Below are positions 20,509 through 28,047 of a DNA stretch of 64,000 bases, piece after piece (the stretch's first letter is position 1; every line of letters begins with the position of its first letter). The translations under genes and the position numbers were made by a program. Source of the DNA: Legionella gratiana (GTDB taxonomy: Bacteria; Pseudomonadota; Gammaproteobacteria; Legionellales; Legionellaceae). The stretch lies in contig NZ_LNYE01000029.1 in assembly GCF_001467695.1 (NCBI RefSeq), positions 741,769 to 805,768 on the forward strand. Direction: 5' to 3'. Below the pieces are notes generated by a model that worked only from the letters and a program-made list of their open reading frames with translations, had not been told where the DNA came from and did no database searches.

Positions 20509-20958
20509 TTGAATTTCTCACTAGAAAGCCCAGCATTTAAGCACAATGCTTTGATTCCTTTGGAATATACTTGTGAGGGGGATAACCACCCACCACCCCT
20601 TATTTGGCACAATCCACCTCCGCATACACAATCGTTCGTTTTGATTATGGATGACCCTGATGCACCAATGGGGGTCTGGGTTCACTGGGTTTTATTGAAT
20701 TTGCCAGCTGATTACAGGCAACTTAGAACAGGAGCGACGCTACCTGCTTCAGTAATCACTGGTAAAAACAGCTGGGGGAAATCAAGTTATGGTGGTCCCT
20801 GTCCACCATCTGGCACGCACCGATATTTTTTTAAGCTCTACGCGCTTGATACGCTGCTTTCGTTGGATAAAACAGCGACGAAACAGATAGTAGAAAAAGC
20901 GATGCAACAGCATATTCTTGAGCACTGTGAACTGATTGGCAAATATACTAAATCTTAA
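20509..20958 (+). CDS. YbhB/YbcL-family Raf kinase inhibitor-like (PEBP) protein
   Basis: 149 residues, starting at TTG 20509 after AAGGAG. Phosphatidylethanolamine-binding fold motifs: FVLIMDDPDAPMGVWVHWV (the DPDAP signature) and YGGPCPPSGTHRYFF. Bacterial members are cytoplasmic or periplasmic with no established ligand; no signal peptide is present here. It appears monocistronic. Confidence 0.92.
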   Translation: MNFSLESPAFKHNALIPLEYTCEGDNHPPPLIWHNPPPHTQSFVLIMDDPDAPMGVWVHWVLLNLPADYRQLRTGATLPASVITGKNSWGKSSYGGPCPPSGTHRYFFKLYALDTLLSLDKTATKQIVEKAMQQHILEHCELIGKYTKS

Positions 20959-21063
20959 AATATTTTCCATAGCTTATTTCTCGAGAAACATATTTTTTAT
21001 TCGGAAGTGGCAGTAGAACCTGGAACTATTAATTTGGCTTATATGGCACGGAGTAGAACGAGT

Positions 21064-22224
21064 ATGAAAAAATCTATTGCTCAAATTTTACTTTATATCT
21101 CTTTTAGTATTCTAATAGTGCCAACCTGGGCTAAAACTACAGAAGCTGAAACAACTTCGATTTCTTTGCCCTATCCTGCGATTACTGGTCCACTTGTTGC
21201 CAATTCCAATCCATTTAACATCGAGGCAGGCCCATTCGAAAAAATTTATATCACTGGCGCTTTAAGCGGCTTTGGCCTGCGGCAGAACAATCCTGTAATG
21301 GGAAATCCGAACTCACTACTCGATTTAGATAATGGTCAGCTATTTATTCAGAATACCAGAGGTTTGTTGCAATTTTATGTTCAGGCAGGTGGTTATTCTT
21401 TACCCTCTCTTGGTACTCCCTATCTGCGCATGGACGATACGACTCGTGATTTTTTCGGCCCCGTTCCAGTGGCTTTTATCACATTGGCTCCTAGCGATAA
21501 TTTTTCGATAATGGCAGGAAAGTTATTCACGCTCATCGGCGCTGAAAATACTTTTACCTTCCAAAATTTTAATGTTGAGCGTGGATTGCTTTGGAATCAG
21601 ACCAATGCGGTGAATCGCGGTGTCCACGTACACTACACCCATGGTCCTGCCAGTGTCTCGGTTTCTTTAAACGATGGCTTTTATTCTGGGCGGCTTAACT
21701 GGCTTTCGGGACTAGTAACTTATACTATTAATTCAAAAAATAGCATAAGCGTAGTTGCTTCCGGAAATATCAAACATGACAACCAATGGAGTCTCGTGAC
21801 TCCATTGGCTCAGAATAACAGTCAGATTTATGATTTGATTTATTCTTATACCTCCGGTCGATTGATTATTGGTCCTACATTACAATTTACTCATGTTCCT
21901 AAGGACCCTGGTATCGGGCTACTGGACTCAGCTTCTTCTTATGGAGCTGGCTTAGCGATAAAATTTTCTTTCAATACCCATTGGAGCCTTACTGGGCGTG
22001 CCGAATATATTGATACAACAGGCGGAATTAATCTTGCCTATGGCCCTGGCAGCAATGCATGGTCATTAACACTAACACCAACCTATCAACGAGATATCTT
22101 TTTTGTGCGCGGTGAGGCGTCCCTTGTGGATGCAAATAATATTACAGCCGGTTCAGCCTTTGGTCAGGATGGTACAAAGCACTCACAAGAGCGATTGCTT
22201 ATTGAAACTGGTGTATTGTTCTAA
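21064..22224 (+). CDS. Outer-membrane beta-barrel porin, BBP2/OmpL-like
   Basis: The start is placed at ATG 21064, which begins a signal peptide (KKSIAQILLYISFSILIVPTWA); the frame runs upstream to 21007 without it. About 386 residues. The mature protein has alternating hydrophobic strands, the sequence GPVPVAFITLAPSDNFSIMAGKLFTLIGAE and a C-terminal strand ending in Phe (LLIETGVLF), as required for BAM insertion. It resembles the putative beta-barrel porin-2 family; the transported solute is unknown. Confidence 0.8.
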   Translation: MKKSIAQILLYISFSILIVPTWAKTTEAETTSISLPYPAITGPLVANSNPFNIEAGPFEKIYITGALSGFGLRQNNPVMGNPNSLLDLDNGQLFIQNTRGLLQFYVQAGGYSLPSLGTPYLRMDDTTRDFFGPVPVAFITLAPSDNFSIMAGKLFTLIGAENTFTFQNFNVERGLLWNQTNAVNRGVHVHYTHGPASVSVSLNDGFYSGRLNWLSGLVTYTINSKNSISVVASGNIKHDNQWSLVTPLAQNNSQIYDLIYSYTSGRLIIGPTLQFTHVPKDPGIGLLDSASSYGAGLAIKFSFNTHWSLTGRAEYIDTTGGINLAYGPGSNAWSLTLTPTYQRDIFFVRGEASLVDANNITAGSAFGQDGTKHSQERLLIETGVLF

Positions 22225-22314
22225 TACATTGATTTTTTAATTTTGTCCCTCAATGTTAGTGGAAGAAGTTGAAGTGATTAAATAAATACCTATTATTTTT
22301 TGAAGAAGCTAATC

Positions 22315-22376
22315 AAGGAGGAAGAAAGTGAGTTGCTTTAGTAACAGGTGGTATTGGAACAACCATATGGCAGAAA
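22315..22376 (+). pseudogene. Possible remnant of a short-chain dehydrogenase gene start (PhaB-like)
   Basis: A Shine-Dalgarno (AAGGAGGAAG) is followed by a stretch that in one frame reads VALVTGGIGTTIWQK, like the N-terminal cofactor motif of acetoacetyl-CoA reductases. The frame closes quickly, and no further SDR sequence is seen. The short length keeps this tentative. Confidence 0.25.
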
Positions 22377-22440
22377 AGGATGTGAGGTCTATACCAAAAT
22401 ACTAATAAGTTAGAAGTTTCGTCAATGAATTTATGCTATA

Positions 22441-22752
22441 ATGCACGAATTTTTTTATATTGATCACTTAATGATTACGCCAATTTTAGTTGCCAAAGAA
22501 ATAACTGTGCATGCTTATTCAATTAATGCCATCAATAATGCTTATTTTGGAAAAGGTCTAATTGATGGAAATAAAGGAGCCTTTGCTTCTTGGGAAAACG
22601 CAATCCAACAGACTATTTCTAGAGGGAAAATACCCGTCACAATAGTTAATGACATTTACAACAGGGCTGCCAATAACTCCAAGAAAATATTGGCTGATTT
22701 AAAGTCAAGTGAGACAGAAGAATTTACTAATAGCTCTTTTAGTTGTTTTTAG
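22441..22752 (+). CDS. Hypothetical protein upstream of the GH13-like gene
   Basis: 103 residues, or 93 from the second ATG (22471). No convincing Shine-Dalgarno is seen at either start. The sequence (for example FGKGLIDGNKGAFASWENA) looks like a small soluble helical protein with no motif recognised. It ends 13 bp before the GH13-like gene and could be co-transcribed with it. Confidence 0.4.
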   Translation: MHEFFYIDHLMITPILVAKEITVHAYSINAINNAYFGKGLIDGNKGAFASWENAIQQTISRGKIPVTIVNDIYNRAANNSKKILADLKSSETEEFTNSSFSCF

Positions 22753-22765
22753 GAAATATGATTTT

Positions 22766-24874
22766 ATGAATTATAATTTTTTAACCGAAGGCAACGGTAT
22801 TATTGCATGTTACGACATGTATCCCACGCAATTTCGCTCTATTGAAGATATGAAAAATTATTTGCCGAAATTGAAACAATATGGATTCAATGCATTATGG
22901 ATTAACCCCTTGCAATTACCTGGTGACATTAATGGTTTTTTCAAAACCGATAAGAATTTGGGTGTAAAAATAGGTAATGAAGTCACTCGTAGTTTGTATG
23001 CGATGAGCAACCCCGATCTTATTAATCCTCAATTTAGCCAGGGGACTGCTAACGATTCATTAGAAAAGATCCAGCAACTTAATCGAGACGCCTTAAAATC
23101 ATTTACCCAAAGGGCGAGAGAACTGGACATTGTCCCTATGTTTGATCTGGTCTTGAATCATGTTGCTATTGATTCTCCATTGTGCAAAGAAAAACCTCAT
23201 TGGTTCAAAGGGGCACATGAAGATTTTAAAGATGTCCGCGGATTTAATTATGATGATGAAAAAATCAGAAAAGAAATAATGAGGGAACTTTGGCAGCCCT
23301 ATATCCAACGTTATATGCTTGAATATGGATTTGATGGTGTACGTGTAGATGCTGTCGGATATGTACATCATGAGATTAGAAGAGAGGTATATGAATATAT
23401 CCATACCCTTTCTAAAGAACATAAAAAACCAAAGCCAGTCATCATTGATGAAGCTTTATTTAATAAACGGGAACTTGCTGAAGAGGTCCGTTATTTGAAA
23501 TTGCCTGGTGTAGGACCAACTCATATCACTACCGAAGTATATAATACTGAATTTACACTTGCTAGCACTGATATCCCAAGCAAAATATTGGAGGAAGAGC
23601 AATTAAAAGCATCTGTCGTTTTTTATCAAAAAGATGGCGTTTTACGTGAACAGGCCAAAGGAGGCTGTATTAATTTTTGCGGTAACCATGATTACCGTTC
23701 ATTGGCAATGACTATCTTATTTCAAATGGCCAAACAACGATTTCTCTCTGATCCTTTATATAATGATTTTATGAATAGTTATCAGTCATTCTCTCCTACG
23801 CCCAAAACTGCTAAAGGTAGCAAACAAGAGCTAGTAGATCCTTTAAAAACAACATTATTGTATTCTTATGTGAGTCAAATTAAAACAGAATTGGAATGTA
23901 AAAACGAAAAAACGCTACACGATTTTCAAACATTAGTATACGAAAAAATGGCTCTTACAGCACTTACAGGTAGTGGAGGCTGGTTCTTATTAAGTGGTGA
24001 TGAAACATGTGATGTGACTGCTAAAACGGTCTTTCAAAGAAAGGATGCTGTCGATAAATCTTATTATCCCCAGAGAGAGCATCACATATTTAGTGATAAG
24101 CCTGATATTGCCAATAAAGTATTAGAAAAAATGGCTGAAGATAATTTTTTTGAAGAAAATAGTGCCAATAATTGGTTGGTGGATCTATATCATGAATTAT
24201 CAAAACACCCTGAACTCCAACAACGTCTTTTGCTCCCTCATATTGAGAATATTAAACATCAAATTAATGCAGGTATCGCAACCGTACAATATAAATTTTC
24301 TTCATTACTCTCTGCTGAAAATTGTAGCATTGGCTTTGAGGCAGAAGATTTTATTGCTAAGACAAGAAATTCAGACAATGGTTGGCAAGGATTACACGAT
24401 AATGTTGCATTTATTAGCCAACTTAATTCCTTATTAAAAAAATTGCCAGCATCAGTTGCTGGTTTTTCTAGTGCTCTGGTACGTCTTCCAGAGAAACCAA
24501 ATTTAGTAATTATTGTTAGAAAAAATGGAAAGCAAATAGACGCACCCATTGATATTGTGGCGGTTAATCTTGATCAGACGAAAAATACTATATTAACAAA
24601 AAAAGACCTACAACAAATTGCTAAAAATTATTGTAATCAATACCTCTTATACGGAACCCTTGATGAAAAAAATCATCTATTAAAAAATCTATATAATCGC
24701 ATGCTAGAGACTGTTGGTCCTAATCAAATCCATGTGGATAGTAGCATTGTATATGATAGTTCTGAAGGGTTTGATTTGAGCAATTCATCGATTAAATTCT
24801 TCAAATCTCAACCAGAATCAAGAAGTTCGCAAGATGACGCATTGAATCCCAAAAATACCATCGTGAAGCAGTAG
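22766..24874 (+). CDS. GH13 alpha-amylase-family protein, paralogue 1
   Basis: ATG 22766 is used, with AGGAAA upstream; the frame extends to 22709 but overlaps the preceding ORF. About 702 residues. The TIM-barrel has all four GH13 regions: FDLVLNHV, GVRVDAVGY (nucleophile Asp), VIIDEALF (acid/base Glu) and FCGNHDYRS. No signal peptide, so it is cytosolic or delivered by another route. The roughly 300-residue C-terminal part is not a recognised starch-binding domain. It is tail-to-tail with a roughly 45% identical paralogue. In Legionella, unsecreted amylase-like proteins include Dot/Icm substrates, so an effector role is possible. Confidence 0.8.
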   Translation: MNYNFLTEGNGIIACYDMYPTQFRSIEDMKNYLPKLKQYGFNALWINPLQLPGDINGFFKTDKNLGVKIGNEVTRSLYAMSNPDLINPQFSQGTANDSLEKIQQLNRDALKSFTQRARELDIVPMFDLVLNHVAIDSPLCKEKPHWFKGAHEDFKDVRGFNYDDEKIRKEIMRELWQPYIQRYMLEYGFDGVRVDAVGYVHHEIRREVYEYIHTLSKEHKKPKPVIIDEALFNKRELAEEVRYLKLPGVGPTHITTEVYNTEFTLASTDIPSKILEEEQLKASVVFYQKDGVLREQAKGGCINFCGNHDYRSLAMTILFQMAKQRFLSDPLYNDFMNSYQSFSPTPKTAKGSKQELVDPLKTTLLYSYVSQIKTELECKNEKTLHDFQTLVYEKMALTALTGSGGWFLLSGDETCDVTAKTVFQRKDAVDKSYYPQREHHIFSDKPDIANKVLEKMAEDNFFEENSANNWLVDLYHELSKHPELQQRLLLPHIENIKHQINAGIATVQYKFSSLLSAENCSIGFEAEDFIAKTRNSDNGWQGLHDNVAFISQLNSLLKKLPASVAGFSSALVRLPEKPNLVIIVRKNGKQIDAPIDIVAVNLDQTKNTILTKKDLQQIAKNYCNQYLLYGTLDEKNHLLKNLYNRMLETVGPNQIHVDSSIVYDSSEGFDLSNSSIKFFKSQPESRSSQDDALNPKNTIVKQ

Positions 24875-24884
24875 AAAATCTCAA

Positions 24885-24938
24885 GATGGTCACTGGTAAA
24901 TGACCATCGAAAAAGTAGATTGGGTCGTTTCGCCCAAC
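24885..24938. terminator. Bidirectional hairpin terminator between the two GH13-like genes
   Basis: GATGGTCA (24885-24892) and TGACCATC (24901-24908) form a perfect 8-bp stem. A second weaker hairpin (TTGGG...CCCAA) follows by 24938. They lie in the 90-bp gap between convergent genes and would terminate both, although T runs are short. Confidence 0.5.
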
Positions 24939-24964
24939 ATTCAAACATAGGCCAGGTAGAGCAA

Positions 24965-27181
24965 TTATTTAACAAATTTTTTTGTCTCTATTGGATTTGT
25001 GTACTCTTTAAATGCTTGTTCCTTTTGCTCCACATCCTCGAGTAGATTAGTATCTTGTGTCGATAACTCTTCAACTTTATTCAAATCTATTCGCGAAGAT
25101 TGTTTATGGTGGAACAGACTAAATTGAGATGTTACATGGTGGCTAGGAAATTTTGTTACAATTGAATCAGAGATATGTATCTTTTGACCTTTGATACAGG
25201 ACATAATTGTCTGATAAGCCAAGTTAAACTCTGGTTGATTAATAGTCCAGTTGTAATGCTTCTCTTTTCCGTCATTGTAATAAGTATATTCAGGAATAAC
25301 TCGTTTTTGGAAATTACACGCTATTTGATGAATATCATTTTGAGTTAATGTTTCTTGTTGTGATGGCTCTAAATTAATAATCACAAGCTCCGTTTCAGAA
25401 TTTAGGCCCTCACCATTTTTGCGAACCACTGCCACTAAATTAGGCTTGGATTGAATAGGAATTACTTCGCTCCAAAAATGAAAGTTAGAAGAAGGCATAG
25501 CGCTTAATATCTTATTAATTTCTAACATGAAATCTTTCATATCATGTACTCCTTTCCAGCCACTTGCAGAAGTTCTGGGATCAGGAACATAATCATTTTC
25601 TATAAAATGAATCGTAATATTTTTTTCAGCGAGTCTTTTTTGTAACTCGGCACAAACTATTGTATCACCACAATTTATCTGATTTTTTAATGTCTCTAAA
25701 TAGGGAACCAATAATCTTTTTTGGGATTCTTCAGCATGAGATAACTCTCTAAATACAATTCCTGGATTTTCCTTATTGATATTTTCTATAGCCATTTGAG
25801 TTAATACATCCATAGTCTCTTTAAAGTGAGAATGTTCTGGACTAAAAAAATTATGGTTACGTTGAGCATAATAAGTTTGCTCAACTGCATGTGCATGTCT
25901 AAAAACAGGTTTTGCAAGTAAATCACCGGTTTCATCGCCAGAAAGGGCATACCACCCAGCACTAGACGTTAATGCGCATATCACTATTTTTTCCCTCATT
26001 TTACGTTCTATTTCGGCTATTGTGCTCTTATTATTTGCTAGAACTTCATTTTGGATATCTTTAACAAAAGAATAAAGAAAGACAGAAGATACTGCTTCAT
26101 CATATTCGTCACTTTCCTGTTGATACTTTTTATGAGCATAATACAGTGGGTGATTTTTTATGCGTTGTTCTGCCATTTCTTCCAAAATGGTCATTGCTAA
26201 TGAATTATGATCATGATTACCCGAAAAAGCGATGCATCCTCCATGCATATCAGGATGAAGTTTTCTGTTTCGATCTAGAAAAACTGCTTGTGCTTTGATA
26301 CCCTCCTCTTCTTTGCTCCAACTTGGAAGACCGCCGTATTCATCTCTATGAGCATAGTAAGTTCCCCGGGTAATATGGGTTGGACCATGGTCGGGAAGAA
26401 GTAAATTATCAACAACATCCGATAGTTTTTTCTTTTTATCGTTAAAAAGAAGCTCGTCAAGTATTACGGGCTTAGGCTTTTTATAAGTTTCAGCAAGCTC
26501 GTAGATGTATTTATAAATTTTTTTGCGTAATTCCGGTTCTAGATATCCTACAGCATCAACACGAACACCTTCAAAACCATAGTTTATCATGTATTTGAAA
26601 ATATAGGGTTTCCAAAATTTCTCAATAATTTCATCACGAATTTCAGGTTTTCTATAGTCAAAAGCAATTGCATCCTTAAAATCGGGATGTACCTTTTCAT
26701 GAAACCAATGAGGTTGCTCTGTTCTATGTCGTGAATCAGCGGAAACATGATTTAAAACTAAATCAAACATGGGCACCAAGCCACAGTGTCTGGCCTCATC
26801 GGTGAACTGTTTCATGATTTTCTCATCAAAATCTTTTTTTGCTTCGAGAGACATCTCGGAGGAAGCAGAACTGAAATAGGGACTTATTGTCTCGCTATCA
26901 GTCATGGCATATAAGCTTCGCGTCACTTCATTAAATGCTCTAACGCCATTTGTTTTATCCCGTTTAAATAAGTCTTTAACATCTCCAGCGGTTTGGATTG
27001 GGTTTATCCAAACTGCATTAAATCCCATTTTACTTAACACAGGAAGATAGCTTATCATCTCTTCTATGTTTTGAAACTGAGTAGGAAACATGTTATAGCA
27101 TCGTAAGATACCATTGCTATCCATGACTACACTTTTACTGCGAGAAGTCGTATTAGATGACTCAATTTTATTATGTGACAT
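24965..27181 (-). CDS. GH13 alpha-amylase-family protein, paralogue 2
   Basis: 738 residues, homologous to the preceding gene along the catalytic domain and beyond (shared CYNMFPTQF, FNAVWINP, EVTRSLYAM, DLVLNHV). GH13 catalytic regions are intact: GVRVDAVGY, VILDELLF, FSGNHDHNS. No signal peptide. The C-terminal 40 residues are acidic (VEELSTQDTNLLEDVEQKEQ), reminiscent of the E-block found in some Dot/Icm substrates. It probably acts on alpha-glucans, possibly host glycogen; that is inference. Confidence 0.8.
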   Translation of the reverse strand: MSHNKIESSNTTSRSKSVVMDSNGILRCYNMFPTQFQNIEEMISYLPVLSKMGFNAVWINPIQTAGDVKDLFKRDKTNGVRAFNEVTRSLYAMTDSETISPYFSSASSEMSLEAKKDFDEKIMKQFTDEARHCGLVPMFDLVLNHVSADSRHRTEQPHWFHEKVHPDFKDAIAFDYRKPEIRDEIIEKFWKPYIFKYMINYGFEGVRVDAVGYLEPELRKKIYKYIYELAETYKKPKPVILDELLFNDKKKKLSDVVDNLLLPDHGPTHITRGTYYAHRDEYGGLPSWSKEEEGIKAQAVFLDRNRKLHPDMHGGCIAFSGNHDHNSLAMTILEEMAEQRIKNHPLYYAHKKYQQESDEYDEAVSSVFLYSFVKDIQNEVLANNKSTIAEIERKMREKIVICALTSSAGWYALSGDETGDLLAKPVFRHAHAVEQTYYAQRNHNFFSPEHSHFKETMDVLTQMAIENINKENPGIVFRELSHAEESQKRLLVPYLETLKNQINCGDTIVCAELQKRLAEKNITIHFIENDYVPDPRTSASGWKGVHDMKDFMLEINKILSAMPSSNFHFWSEVIPIQSKPNLVAVVRKNGEGLNSETELVIINLEPSQQETLTQNDIHQIACNFQKRVIPEYTYYNDGKEKHYNWTINQPEFNLAYQTIMSCIKGQKIHISDSIVTKFPSHHVTSQFSLFHHKQSSRIDLNKVEELSTQDTNLLEDVEQKEQAFKEYTNPIETKKFVK

Positions 27182-27359
27182 TTTAAAAAATCCAAAAATT
27201 ACTCTTGTTGATCACATATTATCATAATTGATTTATTATTTTACAAGAAAGTTTTTGGATTCGCTTACTCTTAATTTTCCTGCCACATTAATATTTCATT
27301 AAGGTTTATTCTGAATCACTTTCTATGAAGGCCTTCTTATGCGAGGGAAAATTAAAATG
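27182..27359. other. Non-coding spacer upstream of GH13 paralogue 2
   Basis: AT-rich sequence that must hold the promoter of the minus-strand GH13 gene. The right end (about 27330-27359) may be badly decayed monooxygenase sequence continuing from the neighbouring fragment. Nothing else is recognised. Confidence 0.4.
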
Positions 27360-27664
27360 GCAAAAATAACTGTATCAAATTCTTCAAATTTACCATCAGT
27401 AAAATAAACTCGCTTACCGTCAAAATGAGTAATTCCTGGACGAGGAAATATTTCTCCATGACGAATAAGATAAAGAAGTTCCGTATTAATCGTTGGATGA
27501 ATTTCTAAGGGACCACAATCCGGCTTCATTAATTTATATTTTGCATAACGTCCTTGAAGAATACGCGCAAAAAAGCTCAAAACTTTCTGTCTTAACCAAG
27601 AAGGCATCCATCGAATTTTTGCCATAGCATATCATCCGTGGGCTTTCCAAAAACAAATTTAGGA
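27360..27664 (-). pseudogene. Fragment of a flavin-containing monooxygenase gene
   Basis: 27360-27664 matches 30898-31200 of the intact monooxygenase gene with about seven substitutions and a 2-bp insertion (near 27630) that shifts the frame. It encodes the region from PSWLRQKVLSFFARILQG to FEEFDTVIFA and has neither the N-terminal Rossmann motif nor the C-terminus. It is joined directly to a trpD fragment at a shared ATTTAGGAA. It is non-functional. Confidence 0.9.
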
Positions 27665-27822
27665 AGCGAAAGAGCGTTAGTAATCAGTTCACAGGATGGT
27701 ATGGATGAAATCAGTATTGTAACCCTACGAATGTCGTTGAATATCGAGAAGGTAGATATGAGCATCGGATTATTAATCCTAAAGATTATGGCATCAAACA
27801 TCACTCTTTAGATGAAATTATT
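27657..27822 (+). pseudogene. Fragment of trpD
   Basis: 27657-27822 matches trpD bases 17781-17947 with about three substitutions and one deleted base, which shifts the frame. The plus orientation is the same as in intact trpD. The left boundary coincides with the end of the monooxygenase fragment within a 9-bp sequence present in both parent genes. Similarity ends abruptly at GAAATTATT. Confidence 0.9.
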
Positions 27823-28047
27823 ACCACATTGTCGACGAGTACCTTTCAAGTTGTTGGCACGGCGTAAAAGCAAATAAAATTAAATTGAAACACGTTATCC
27901 CTATCCATTTTTCTTCGTTCACGCTCAGTTATAGATTCCCGCTCGATAGCTTTGACTTCGTCTATAGTTCGGATCGGGCGGGAATGACGTATTCTCGAAC
28001 CGTGAAAACCGAAAACTCATTGGCGTTGGGTATATCAAAATAAAGCT
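27823..28047. other. Non-coding spacer with an imperfect inverted repeat
   Basis: No ORF is recognised. ATTCCCGCTCGAT and, about 30 bp on, ATCGGGCGGGAAT form an imperfect inverted repeat (about 27935-27995) that could be a terminator for the minus-strand gene at 28048 or part of a dispersed repeat. Confidence 0.4.

Noticed and set aside
27323-27625. 100-codon minus-strand ORF as a real protein
   Set aside because: It is the frame left in the monooxygenase fragment, lacking both cofactor motifs and ending in unrelated residues.
27592-27804. 70-codon minus-strand ORF
   Set aside because: It reads antisense across the trpD fragment and into the monooxygenase fragment; it is chance in a decayed chimera.
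27360-27822. Assembly error as explanation of the chimera
   Set aside because: Both parts differ from their sources at about 2% with indels; a misjoin would be identical.
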